Positions 1 through 10,838 of a DNA stretch of 64,000 nt are shown in pieces. Position 1 is the first letter of the stretch. Each line of letters begins with the position of its first letter. Source of the stretch: Aquarana catesbeiana (Eukaryota; Chordata; Amphibia; Anura; Ranidae). The notes beneath the pieces were generated by a model. It was not told the DNA's origin and ran no database searches. It worked only from the letters and a program-made list of their open reading frames with translations. Location of the stretch: contig NC_133333.1 of assembly GCF_042186555.1 (NCBI RefSeq), forward strand, positions 67,711,555-67,775,554, in the 5' to 3' direction. Made by a program: the position numbers and the translations under genes.

Positions 1-467
1 CTGTCTCTGTGTGTGTGTGTCTCTGGTATGTGGCCTTCTCTATCTGTTGCCCTGTGCGAACAACCATGACATTATTTGTTGATCTGGACTGTCTTACCTA
101 AGTTTTATGTGTTGATCTTATCTTGGCCTCTTGCTATTCTGACTTTTGAAGCAAAAAGTCCACTTTGATTGCTAGGCACTCTTATAGTCACTCATGATTA
201 ATTAACGAACTTCAACCCCACCCTTATAACAGTACATATTTGAGCATCCTTAAGGGGTGAGCACATTGCTCGGGGAACACATTGCATGGGGCTTCTATCC
301 TTAAGGCTTCTATCTCTAAGTGATTCTTTCTACAAGTGATATGCACTTCATTCTCTGCACTTCAGCGATTGCATGAAGCAAACAAATACAGCAATCTGCA
401 CTGGAAATCAGCTAACAGACTGCAGGTGACCCTGTCTCTCTATTAAGCTCTCCTTCCACTCTGTAAC
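1..467 (+). other. Leader (5' UTR) of the L2-type LINE
   Basis: This non-coding stretch precedes the first ATG of the L2 ORF at 468. A short CT/GT-rich run lies at 1-27. I see no ORF and no relic of the neighbouring L1 here. It is read as LINE leader by position only. The true 5' end of the element may lie before the window. Confidence 0.45.
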
Positions 468-3400
468 ATGCACTCTCTACCACTGCTTCTGACACTCCTC
501 TCCTCTCTCCTCAAACTCTCTTACCTTCACCCCCCCTCTCCACCCCCCTGCTTATACATATCACCCTGCCTTCTGTCTTCTCCCTACTACTGCTCTTACC
601 AACTCTCGCTCATTCTACATCCATACACTGATAAAACCTCCAGTACTCTGAGACATGCCCCTTCACATAAATCACAGTCCCACATTACCTCCCTCACCCT
701 CCTGCTTCTCCTAATCACTGGTGACATATCCCCAAACCCTGGGCCACCATCATCTGTCTTTGCCCATCGCTCCCATCCCCCTACACCCTCTGTCAGGAGC
801 CGCAACCCACAGAACTTGGTCTCTATTCCTCTTTCCATAACCAGCCCCCCCTTTTCCTGTGCCCTGTGGAATGCACGTTCTGTCTGCAACAAACTCACCG
901 CCCTCCACGACCTCTTCATCACAAATTCCTTTAACCTACTTGCCATTACTGAAACCTGGCTTCATGAATCGGATACTATTTCTCCTGCTTCCCTCTCCCA
1001 TGGGGGCCTTCTCTGGACTCACTCCCCCAGACCAAGTGGACGGAAGGGAGGAGGAGTGGGAATCCTTCTAGCCCCATGCAGCACCTATCAGGTTCTTCAC
1101 CCACCTCCCTCTCTGACACTCTCCACTTTTGAGGCACACTGCATTCGTCTTTTCTCTCCCATTTCTCTAAGACTTGCTGTCATCTACCGGCCCCCTGGAC
1201 CAGTATCAGCCTTTCTTGATGACTTCTCTGCCTGGCTACCCTACTTTCTCTCTTCTGAAATCCCCACAATTATTCTTGGGGACTTCAACATCCCTGTCAA
1301 CACTAACACTACTATTACTTCTAAACTTCTCAGTCTAACCTCATCGCTTGACCTGAAGCAATGGATACAGGCTCCTACCCACTCCAATGGCAACACCCTT
1401 GACCTTGCCTTCTCCTATCTGTGCACTCCGTGCAACCTTTCCAACAATCCTCTCCCACTCTCTGATCACCACCTTATTAGTTTTGCTCTCTCCTTGTCTT
1501 CCACCTCTCCTCCCTCCAACCGCCTAACAGTTACACGTAGAAACCTTCGCCACCTCAACCCTTCTCTTCTCTACTCTGCTACTGATCACCTCTATGACAA
1601 AATCTCCCCCCGGTCCTGCCCCAACCTAGCTACTTTCATCTACAACAGCTCACTGTCTTCCTCCCTAGACAAGCTGGCCCCCCTCACTACACGCAGAATT
1701 AGGCCCCGACTGCTACAACCCTGGCAAACAGACGACACCAGAAGTCTCAGAAAACGTAGCCGCGCTCTTGAGCGCCTGTGGCATAAGACTAAGACCCAGG
1801 AAGACTTCACACAATATAAATCTGCCCTCCTACAATACTACTCCTGCCTTCACACTGCCAAACAGACCTACTTTATCACACTCATTAACACCTTCTCATC
1901 CAGTCCACGTCAACTCTTCTCTACCTTCAACACTCTACTCTGTCCTCCACTGCCTCCACCCACCAACTCACTCACTGCCCAGGAGATTGCCAATCACTTC
2001 AAAACTAAGATTGACACAATTCATGAGGAGATCGCCAATGCGCAAAAACCTCCCCCATGCAACACCCCATGTCCACAGACACAATCATTACTTCCCTCAT
2101 TCAACCCTGCTACTATTACTGAGGTTGCTAAACTTTTATCTAGCACTCATCTAACCACTTGCCCCCTGGATCCTGTTCCCTCGCAAATGTTACGCTCACC
2201 ATCTGACTCGATTCTACGCTCTCTAACTCACATTTTCAACCTCTCCCTCTCTTGTGGCATCTTCCCAAACTCTCTAAAACATGCGCTACTCACCCCCATT
2301 CTAAAAAAGCCCTCACTGGATCCCACCAATCTCAACAACTTACGTCCCATCTCCTTACTCTCCTTCTCCTCCAAACTTCTTGAAAGACTGGTCTACAACT
2401 GACTAAGCGACCATCTGACCATGAATAAACTTCTTGATCCCCTTCAGTCCGGTTTTCGCCCTCATCATTCCACGGAAACTGCTCTCCTTAAACTCTCAAA
2501 TGACCTACTAATGGCTAAAGCCAATGGACACTATTCTGTACTACTTCTCCTGGATCTCTCTGCTGTCTTTGACACAGTGGACCACCCCCTCCTCCTCAAA
2601 AAACTCCACTCCTTTGGTCTCCGTGACTGCGCTCTTCGCTGGTTCTCATCCTACCTATCCCACCGCTCCTTCAGTGTCACAACTCTACTTCCTCCTCTCC
2701 TCTTCCTTTTTCTGTTGGGGTCCCCCAAGGTTCTGTTCTTGGACCTCTCCTTTTCTCAATCTACACCACCTCCTTGGGTCAGTTGATTGCCTCCCACGGC
2801 TTTAAATATCATCTCTACGCTGATGACACCCAAATCTATCTCTCCACCCCCCAGCTCTCTCCATCTGTCTCCTCACGCATTACCAACTTACTAGCAGACA
2901 TATCAGCCTGGATGTCACATCACTTTCTCAAACTCAACCTATCAAAAACCGAGCTCATGATATTTCCTCCCTCAGGCGCCACTTCCCCCGATCTCCCTGT
3001 CAAGATCAACGGCTCAACTATCAACCCATCTCCCCACGCCAAGGTCCTAGGTGTAATCCTGGACTCTGAACTAACCTTTCGACCCCACATTCTATCACTA
3101 TCCAAAGCTTGCTGCCTCAGTCTTCGCAACATCTCCAAGATACGCCCCTTCCTAACCAATGACACCACAAAGCTTCTAATCCACTCCCTGGTCATCTCCC
3201 GCCTTGACTACTGCAACTCCCTCCTCATTGGTTTACCTCTAAATAGGCTATCCCCACTTCAGTCCATCATGAACGCTGCTGCCAGGCTCATCCACCACAC
3301 AAACCGCTCAGCGTCTGCTACACCCCTCTGCCAATCCCTCCATTGGCTGCCACTCAGTCACCGAATTAAATTCAAGATACTAACTATAACTTACAAAGCC

Positions 3401-3661
3401 ATCCACAACCTGGCCCCCAGCTACATCTCTAACCTAGTCACAAAATACCAACCTAATCGTTCTCTTCGCTCCTCCCAAGACCTCCTGCTCTCAAACTCCC
3501 TTGTCACCTCATCCCATGCTCGCCTTCAGGACTTCTCCAGAGCCTCCCCCATCCTCTGGAATGCTCTACCCCAATCCGTCCGATTTTCTCCTACTTTATC
3601 CACTTTCAGACGATCCCTGAAAACTCATCTCTTCAGAGAAGCCTATCTGGCCCCCACCTAA
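468..3661 (+). pseudogene. L2-type LINE ORF: APE endonuclease and reverse transcriptase
   Basis: The product would nick target DNA and reverse-transcribe the element's RNA at the nick. Segment one (468-2402, 644 codons) has a leucine- and proline-rich N-terminus and a 2A-like motif at residues 85-93. The apurinic endonuclease follows, from about residue 130: WNARSV, ITETWL, VIYRPPGP, ILGDFN, and SDHHLI near residue 345. The start of RT follows, with LRPISLLSFSSKLLERLVYN. The TGA at 2400 looks like a CGA-to-TGA transition. RT resumes at 2403 ([15 protein letters not shown], then [13 protein letters not shown]). It shifts frame near 2690-2700 at a pyrimidine run, then continues with [12 protein letters not shown] and the catalytic YADDTQIY at about 2817-2840. 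The C-terminus ([19 protein letters not shown]) is typical of L2/Rex-type elements. ATG 468 is the first in frame. Two lesions make it non-functional as it stands. Confidence 0.88.
714..746 (+). other. 2A-like ribosome-skipping motif in the L2 ORF
   Basis: Codons 83-93 read ITGDISPNPGP, close to the 2A consensus D(V/I)ExNPGP but with Ser in place of Glu. Skipping would fall between GGG and CCA (743/744). It would free an ~92-residue, mostly hydrophobic leader from the endonuclease-RT. 2A sequences at this place are known in APE-type LINEs of animals. Activity of this variant is not shown. Confidence 0.6.
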
Positions 3662-3884
3662 CACCTGTACACTTATCTTCTCAATCAGCACATCACCCAC
3701 AGTTATTACCTCTTGTATCTCTTGACCTTCCCTCTTAGATTGTAAGCTCTAAGGAGCAGGGCCCTCTGATTCCTACTGTATCAAATTGTATTGTATTTGC
3801 ACTGTCTACCCTCAAGTTGTAAAGCGCTACGTAAACTGTTGGCGCTATATAAATCCTGTATAATAATAATAATAATAATAAATA
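3662..3884 (+). repeat. L2 3' UTR and TAA microsatellite tail
   Basis: A 3' UTR of about 220 bp with a conserved L2-like end (AAAGCGCT, then GGCGCTATATAAAT). It closes with about seven TAA units, the template-primer tail of L2/CR1 elements. It joins L1 sequence directly at 3885. Confidence 0.8.
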
Positions 3885-5443
3885 TGAGTCGAAAGGGATT
3901 CTGGGCGTAAACCCGATGAATTAGAGATAGAGTTTGCATATTCAGAGAGACGGGGAAGGAGGATGTCACTAAATGTTTTATAATATAGAATCGTGAACCC
4001 GTCAGGACCAGGGGCTTTACCAGTGGGGGAAGACTTCAATGCCGCCTGGAATTCCTCAACCGTGAAGTCTTCCTCTAGTTCTTTAAGGACAGATGTGGGC
4101 AATTTAGGAAGGTTTGCCTTTCTCAAGTAGGAGAGCATGCGGTTCCGTCTCTCCTTCTGAGGAAGAGAGGACATGTCGTTTTTGATATTATATAGGTCTG
4201 CGTAGTAGTCTCTAAAGGCTTTAGCGATATCTGGAGTTGCATGGGCCAATGCACCTGACGAAAGCTTAATTTTAGAGATAAACGATTGCGACTGTTTAGT
4301 CTTTAGTGACCTAGACAACAATCTACTTGGTTTGTTCCCCCATTCGTAAAATTTCTGTGACAGACGTTGGAACTTTCGTTTGGTGTCTAGGTTAAGGAGG
4401 GACTTCAATTCCTCACGTTTAAGTGTGAGGGATTGAAGGTGTTCATTATGTAAAGAAAGTTTATGCTGCTTATCTAGAACCTCTATCTGTTGTAAAACCT
4501 GGTTAATTTGTTGACCATGCTCTCTCTTTATCCGCGCACCAAGCTCAATGAGCTGGCCTCCAATTGTAGCCTTATGAGCTTCCCAAACGATAGAAGGAGA
4601 GGTATCAGAGGATTTATTTTCCCTAAAGTACTGCGATAAATGAGAAGCCAACAAAGAGACCTCTACTTCGTTGGTGAGAAGGGAGTCATTGAGCCTCCAG
4701 TTGGTGGTACGTCGGGGCAAAGAGGGCATGGTCAATGTCATCGACACAGGTGCATGGTCTGGGATTGATGCAATGCCAATGTGGGCAGAGTGTAGGAGAG
4801 GGAGATGAAAATGGTCTAAGAATATATTGTCTATTCTGGAGTATGATTGGTGCGTTGAGGAATAGTGTGAGAAATCCTTCTCCTTGGGATGAAGAAGGCG
4901 CCAGACGTCCATCAATTGATGATCAATAAGCCGTTTTTTCACAAATTTCAGTCGTTTAAAAGAGATATTAGAGCGGCTTTGTGATGTATCAATGATGGGG
5001 TCTAACGGCATGTTTATGTCTCCCGCTAGAATAGTAAGACCTTTAGCAAAATGTGACAATTTAGTCAGTATTTGAGATAGGAAGGCAGGTTGGTTATGAT
5101 TCGGGCAATAGATATTTGCAAGCGTGCATTGAACATTTCCAATGAATCCCTTGAGAAGAAGAAAGCGACCATAGTCATCCGCAAGCATATCAGATAGCCT
5201 AAAAGACACACTTCTGCAAAAACCAATGGCTACCCCCTTGGTCTTATTGGTGTCCGATAGGCTATAGTACCACTGCGGAAAGTTAGGTGAGGTTAGTCTG
5301 ACAGGTGTCGTGTGGGTTAAGTGCGTTTCTTGAAGAAAAGCAATGGAACACGTGGCTTGTTTTAGTTCACAATATAATTGATGTCATTTAGCAGCAACAT
5401 TAAGACCCCTAACATTATAGGATACAACCTTTACCATAGCCAT
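3885..5443 (-). pseudogene. L1-type ORF2, endonuclease plus start of RT
   Basis: ATG at 5443 opens MAMVKVVSYNVRGLN, the standard start of an L1-type APE endonuclease. An in-frame TGA at 5386-5384 breaks it at codon 20, after which the frame is open to the L2 junction. Catalytic landmarks are present: FLQETHL, LAGDINMPLDP, YSRIDNIFL and IPDHAPVSM. A long helical linker follows, then the RT N-terminus (GKAPGPDGFTILYYKTF). About 519 codons remain of a usual ~1200. The RT catalytic core and the C-terminal domain are absent, removed by the L2 insertion. The last residues read from the L2 tail (poly-Tyr) are not part of the protein. Confidence 0.85.
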
Positions 5444-6213
5444 TTAAAAATAAAATGAAGGCCTTCATTTTGTATTGCCAGGCATACCAGCAAGGAGGGG
5501 TAAAGGGGGAGAAGGGAGAAAGAGAAAAGAAATAGAGGCAGAGATGAGAAGAAAAGAGGGACAGATATATACAGAGAGTACATACGTAATCCAAGGAACT
5601 TGTGGGAAGTGAAAAAATATCACGCAGAAAACTGCAGTGGTCCCATTGGGGAAAGAGAGAGCGAAAGGCCATCCTAATCCTTAAACAAGGATTAAATAGG
5701 ACAACTTCAGGGCCGTTCACATTCGCCATCCCCAGAGGGAAGTGGGGGTGGAGTTATGCTGTGCGGGGGAGGTGGTGAGGGGAGTGCGCCCCGACAGCGC
5801 ACGGCCTGTAGGAGGAAAACAAATTAACAACCTGCCAATAATAAAAGAACAATGAGTTCCAGTTGAAAATATAGAAACCCATGTAAGTGAAACCAGGGTC
5901 AATAGAAACAATATGCAACTTTATAATAATCGCAAATGTAGACCAATTTGAAATATGTGAACAATCGACAAAACTTAGAAAAAGAAAGGACCTAAAATAG
6001 AAAAAAAAAAAAAAGACCAAAAAACAAGAAACAGACATTGGTCAGCTTACTGTTGAGTCCGCTCAAGTCTTATGTATACAGATACAGTTAGAAAAAAAGA
6101 GAGAGAAAAAACAAACACAGCGGTCAGTGCTGGAATCCGCAAAAAAGAGAACCTTTTGTAAGGGAGAGGTGGTTCACATTATTAGCAAAAACATGGGTGA
6201 AAAGATAAGTGTT

Positions 6214-6656
6214 TCAGTCATGTTTTTGTGCAGAGCCCGGGAGCGAAGCACGACTCCTCTTTAAGGGGGTCTTCTTCCAGATAGAGTCCATGGGACACGA
6301 AAATTTTGGAATTGAGTCCTGCCAGCCTGGGAGTTCCATGGGTGGGAGATGTAGGTCCTGTAAGAAAGTTGGAAGATCCTCAGGAAATCTCAGTGTATGG
6401 GAACGTCCATTTTTTGTAGCAATCAGGCAGGCAGGGAAGCCCCATCGGTATGTAACCCCGTCAGATCTTAGATTGTCCAGTAGCGGTTTTAGGGCTCTAC
6501 GGCGGTCCAAAGTATCTTTGGAAAGGTCTGGATAGATGGTGATGGTAGCCCCGTCAAAGTCAATGTTAGGTAAGACTCGCATCTTTACCATGATAGCGTT
6601 TTTACCTTCGAAATAATGCAGGCGGCAGATGACATCCCTGGGCTGGTCTGAGTTAA
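6214..6656 (-). pseudogene. L1-type ORF1 C-terminal half (Transposase_22-like)
   Basis: The frame enters at about 6656 without a start and reads PRDVICRLHYFEGKNAIM, then YPDLSKDTLDRRRALKPLL, then YRWGFPACLIATKNGRSHTL. That is the end of the RRM plus the C-terminal domain of L1 ORF1, an RNA-binding nucleic-acid chaperone. The coiled coil and N-terminus are missing because the element is 5'-truncated. The frame ends at 6214, upstream of ORF2 in the same element. Confidence 0.82.
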
Positions 6657-7004
6657 CTTTTTTGTTTTTAAAGCCAGATCTCCATAATAATGTTTAGAAT
6701 TATTTTTTATAGTCATTTTTATTTTATTTTTTTAATCAGGATCTCCTGTTGTTTTTTTTTAGTTTAAATTATTTTATAGTGATCGCCATATTTATTTTTA
6801 TTTTGTATGTCACGTTTCCACAACAACATTATTATCTGTATTTGTAAACCTCAAGGAGGTTGCTTGGCGTCCCTTGTTAATTAGACATTGTATTTTTGAA
6901 ATGTACCTGCCTACTCACAAAAAAACTGTCCTATTTGAAGAAAAACACATAGGCAAGTATTTTTATATAAAAAAAATCTCCATTTATTCTGGCTCATAAT
7001 AACA
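6657..7004. other. AT-rich stretch without a recognised feature
   Basis: Poly-T and poly-A rich sequence between the truncated L1 and the Harbinger remnants. I see no ORF, terminal repeat or RNA gene. Confidence 0.5.
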
Positions 7005-7240
7005 AATTAAAGAGGAAGGCAACACTGGAGAAACTGCTGGAATTTGTGAAGCCTTTGTACCCCAGGGCAGACATCAACTCTTCTTAAATTAAAATTGGTA
7101 GCCTGAGAAGTCCATATAATAGCGAGCACAATCTTGTCCAGGACTCCCAGAGATCAGGAACGGCAGCAGATGACATATACCACAGCCTGCGTCTTCTGTC
7201 AGACCAGACTGAAGCCAGGTCATCAGCTTTCTTGTCTTCC
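7005..7240 (+). pseudogene. MADF-domain fragment in inverted orientation
   Basis: Read on the + strand this gives KRKATLEKLLEFVKPLYP, IKIGSLRSPY, SGTAADDIY and RLLSDQTEARS. These match the MADF genes at 8477-8008 and 22170-21712, which lie on the - strand. One in-frame TAA (about 7084) and altered flanks show it is dead. It is a piece of another family member placed tail-to-tail against the MADF gene to its right, by rearrangement or nested insertion. The exact join, somewhere in 7240-7300, cannot be fixed by eye. Confidence 0.6.
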
Positions 7241-7249
7241 TTGCAGCCT

Positions 7250-8477
7250 TCCCTCCACGCTGCCCTGGAGCCTTCCCTGCAGCTTTTCCTGCAGGCTGTG
7301 GCTCTGGAGGTGGACTTGTGGCAGGAGGAGGAGGAGGAGGATGGGCGAGCGTACATAAGTGGACATCATCGGTCATTTGCCCCCTCAACCCCTTGTGAAT
7401 GGCCTCAAAAAATTTTTTCACAGTTGAGGCGTTGGCCCTCCTCCATTTTGTGCAAAGTTGAGGCTATATAGTAGCCATAGGCCTCTCCAGCATCGAGGGG
7501 GGCTTTCAGGGCCTCATTAACCTCCTTAATGAGGACAAGTGCTGCCTCCTCCACGTTCCTCCCCTTCCTGGGCCTTTTGGGTGGAAGGCGGAGGGGAGGG
7601 ACCTGGGATTGGGTGAGGCTGGGCCCGGCCACCTCCTGGCTGACACTAACCCCCTCCTCCTGGCTGACACTTCCCCCGCCTCCTCCTGTGTGCCACATTC
7701 AAGAGCCTTCTCCTGGCTGAGGTCTTCCTGTGTATGAAAAAGGGACATTTTTTAGCTTTAGTTTTAGTTTTTGGTTCATCAATCACACAATTTTCAACTC
7801 ATGACTGTTGCAAATTGAATGTTAATAAATAGAAAAGAATATAATTCTGAGCCCAGCATTTTTCATTCTTGTACCAATCATTTTTGGCCCCTACTGTCTA
7901 TTGATATGTCAAACACTTTTTGGTAAATCATTCATTTCTTAGCAATAATAACATCTAGTTTAACAGCAATAATTTTCCCACAAAAAATATGTTTAAAAAT
8001 ACTATACCTGGCTCCAGCTGGGCTCCTCAATTTCTTCCAGGATGGAATGCCCAGGTTGGTCCTAGGAAGCCTAGGTGGGGTTGAGGGAAGGGTTGAGGGA
8101 AGGCTGGATGGAAGGGGGACAGGAAGAGTCGAAAGTGATTCCCTGGCTTCCATTTGGTCTTCCAGAAACCGCATCTTCTTATAGTACCACAGACTGGGTA
8201 CATACACATCCTCTGCTGCTGCTCCTGACCTCATGGACTTATGGACCTTCTGAAGCTTCTTCCTATACGTGCTTCTCAAGCTACCAATTTTCCTGTCCAC
8301 AAAGTCAATGTTTGCGTCGGGGACCTGCGTCTTAACAAATTCCAGCAGTTTCTCCAGCGATGCCTTCCTAGCTGTTTTATTTCTATATAAGGGGTTTTTC
8401 ACCTCCCACAAATTGCGCATATCCCTGTATTTATCAATGAACTGACCCATGAATTCCAGGTCTTTAAATTGTTTCAT
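7250..8477 (-). pseudogene. MADF-domain accessory gene of Harbinger copy 1
   Basis: Two coding exons. Exon 1 (8477-8008) starts MKQFKDLEF and holds a MADF (Myb-related DNA-binding) domain: FIDKYRDMRNLWEVKNPLY, KIGSLRSTYRKK, SGAAAEDVYVPSLWYYKKM. It ends at a GTATAG donor. Exon 2 starts at 7727 after a CATACACAG acceptor and reads VAGPSLTQSQVPPLRLP, then VEEAALVLIKEVNEALK and a Pro-rich tail near 7340. Frameshifts lie late in exon 1, early in exon 2 and at the A/T run near 7405-7415. The upstream acceptor is TTGCAA here but TTGCAG in copy 2. In Harbingers such Myb/MADF proteins help the transposase enter the nucleus and bind the termini. Here that role is inferred. Confidence 0.75.
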
Positions 8478-8499
8478 TTTTGTTGCAAGACCAAGCAAA

Positions 8500-8786
8500 A
8501 AACTAAAACACTAATATCAGGCTAAACTCTCCTAATCTTATCCCAATATGGGCCTCAATCTAGAATCATTATAGGCCACTCTTGTTCCAAGTTAAAATGT
8601 TACCTTCATTATTATGTTCATCGCTTCCATTCCTCCTTCCTCCGCACACAGAACGTAGGTACAACACACGCGTGTTAGCTTTATATAAACTGTGCATGCG
8701 TGAAACTCCGCATGCGTCGCCCACCCCTGAAGTTCTTTCTAGAATTTTCCCCGCCCCTTCTCTTTCGTCGTGCAGTGAGAGACGAC
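8500..8786. promoter_or_regulatory. Shared divergent promoter of the MADF and Myb-like genes
   Basis: A gap of about 310 bp separates two divergent start codons (8477 - and 8787 +). It holds a TATA-like TTTATATAAAC at 8680-8690 followed by GTGCATGCGTG, and a second GCATGCG. Copy 2 keeps the same arrangement (TTTATATAC at 22326-22334, TGCGCATGCG at 22337-22346). The second motif fits the NRF-1 consensus. Conservation between two decayed copies supports a real promoter. Confidence 0.55.
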
Positions 8787-10081
8787 ATGGCAGGTGCGTG
8801 ATAATAGCAGTAACGAGGAGGAAAGCCCGGAGGAAGAAACGTCCCCATCCAGGAGAAGGAGATTTAAGGCCTCAAATATGGCCTTTGTAGAGATGGTGGA
8901 GATGGTCGACATATTGAAGAGGGCCGACTATGATGGAAAGTATGGACCGTACACCAACCATAATCAGAGAAAGGCCAAGATCATGACTAAAGTTGTGAAG
9001 AGTCTGCACAGGAATTTTGGGGTACAACGATCCAAGGAGCAACTGAGGAAACGCTGGTCAGACTTGAAACTGAGGGAGCAGGATCAGTATAGAAGGTTGA
9101 AGAAAGTGCTTCTAAAAAGTAAGTAGTTATCTTGTGTTACAATTTTTATTATTACTTGCATGCTGCTCCATGTGCTTTTCTTGACTATTGGAGAGTTTAA
9201 AATGGTGACTTTCATGTTCATGGGCACAGTAATCAGTCGTAGTAAACATCGTTAGTTTGCCAACTAAATACAACGTTTTTGCCAGATACAGGGTTAACTA
9301 CATTTGGTCATGATAATTTGTATTAAAAGAAGTTTAGGACATTGTTGTCTAGATGTGTTTGAAACTAGAAGGAATTGCAAACTTGATTCAGTGTAATGCA
9401 AGGAGTGGACACTCAGTAGCTGTTTACACATCTGGACTCAGGAGCACTAGTGTGGGACACAAGAACCAACTTTTTAGTGTGTCCCACACAGGTGCTCCAG
9501 AGGATACTTGGGGTGTCTCCATGTGTGAAACTTGTCCAAAAAAGGAAGTATTCCAGCTTGGTTAAGGGAATAAATCATGTCTTCAGCTTTGAACTCAAAA
9601 CAGACAATTGTACCCCACTTCCAAGCAATGCTTCATATTACTATTTCTGGCCTCAAATATCTGTGTGGTAAGTATACCTTTTGTTTCATTCTCATAGGGG
9701 AGAAAAGACTCAGGACGTCTGAGGACTCCAGGAACCCCCCCCCCACCCTCTCCTGAAGAAGGGGACCAGGAAACACCACAAGCTGAGCATGTAGAGGAAG
9801 GAGAGGTAGTGGAAATTGTGACCACAACAGGTGAGTGTCTGACACCACAGATTCAGGTAATAGATGTAAGCCTGCATATTTATAATACATGCTGTGTATT
9901 TTTTCTTTTAGGTGATGTGCATGTTGTTGAAGAACAAGCTCCTCATTTTACCAGTGACAGTGCCCAAAGGCTTATCCAGGACATCATGAATTGTAGTCAG
10001 GATTTAGACTTTATAAAGCAAAAAACACATGAGATTGAACTAAAACTGAAGAACATGATTGATGTACTAGGAAGAATATAA
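8787..10081 (+). pseudogene. Myb/SANT-like accessory gene of Harbinger copy 1
   Basis: Three exons: 8787-9118, 9698-9830 and 9912-10081, with GTAAGT and GTGAGT donors. Exon 1 encodes an acidic Ser/Glu leader, then a Myb/SANT-like DNA-binding domain (RADYDGKYGPYTNHNQRKAK, FGVQRSKEQLRKRWSDLKL). Exon 3 encodes a helical C-terminus ending IDVLGRI. The ATG at 8787 runs into TGA after four codons, because about 10 bases present in copy 2 are missing. Exon 2 has a C-run frameshift near 9737. It probably served as the transposase's DNA-binding partner. It is not functional as it stands. Confidence 0.72.
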
Positions 10082-10143
10082 ATACCCCAAAAATGCCACC
10101 TTTTTTTTGTTTTTAACATTTTTTTATGCATTTTAAAAGCTAA

Positions 10144-10388
10144 ATTTTGAAGATGCACACAGTGTGTCAACATGTGCTATCTGCCATCAGGGGATATCAA
10201 TGTACGCGTTTTTGTGGCTGCAACCCCTTCCTCGCAACTCAAGTAGGTGTACGGAAGTGGTTGCACCCCCAAAGCACGTCCATTGATCCCCCATGATGGG
10301 AGATAGCACATGTTGACATTAGGTATGGGATCAGGAGGAAAATCCCCAGTTTGACTTCCAATTTGTGTGCATCTTCAAAATTTGGCTT
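10144..10388. repeat. Fold-back (imperfect inverted repeat) between convergent Harbinger genes
   Basis: The left arm (from AAGATGCACACAGTGTGTC, with TGTGCTATCTGCCATCA) is answered on the right by TGATGGGAGATAGCACA and TGTGTGCATCTTC. This forms a hairpin of about 245 bp. The same structure lies at about 23798-23973 in copy 2, again just after the Myb gene. It may be an old nested MITE or a part of the element itself. Confidence 0.65.
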
Positions 10389-10838
10389 TTACAGGGGTGA
10401 CATCACCCCATCTGATGAAGGCAATATCAACACATTTTGGACACTATAATGTCTGATATTGCCTTCAGGTTTTCAATGTTGAACTTTGTAAGTTCATAAG
10501 TTGTGTATGTTATGTTTTGAAACATGCCTGTTTATGTACCCTAAAAAAAAATCAAGGTAAAAAACTTTAAGAAACCCATATTTTTTTTTTTTTAAGTTTT
10601 ACAACAAACATGTGCATGGAGTAAAAGGTTTTATACTCAACAATGTGCGGCTTCTTATTTCAATGATCAATACCAGTTTTTGTATTAAGTTTGTGTTTAC
10701 AGTGACAATGGGTGTTATTTAATAATGGATAAACCATGTGGCACCACAAGTGCACTAGGAGAACCTAGGAGACAGCAAAAAAAAAAAAAACACAAGCCGT
10801 AAACGAAAATCGAGATTTTATCTGATAAAATAGAAAAT

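Larger units (their letters stand above)
1..3884 (+). mobile_element. Near full-length L2/CR1-type LINE
   Basis: A non-LTR retrotransposon with one long APE-RT reading frame at 468-3661. Its 3' UTR ends in a GGCGCTATATAAAT-like sequence followed by a short (TAA)n tail at about 3862-3881, the usual 3' end of L2/CR1 elements. Only one nonsense codon (2400) and one frameshift (about 2690-2700) interrupt it, so it is a fairly young copy. The tail abuts an L1 ORF2 on the other strand at 3885, which suggests insertion into that L1. The matching other half of the L1 is not in the window. Confidence 0.85.
3885..6656 (-). mobile_element. L1/Tx1-type LINE, truncated at both ends
   Basis: Antisense LINE with an ORF1 C-terminal half (6656-6214), an inter-ORF spacer (6213-5444) and ORF2 (5443-3885). 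The ORF2 breaks off in the RT at the L2 tail. The right edge near 6656 is a 5' truncation inside ORF1, typical of incomplete target-primed insertion. The spacer is purine-rich and holds no convincing gene. Confidence 0.8.

Noticed and set aside
596..946. Antisense 116-codon frame in the L2 ORF, and other antisense frames over LINE genes
   Set aside because: Shadow of the pyrimidine-rich L2 coding strand. No independent start context or domain.
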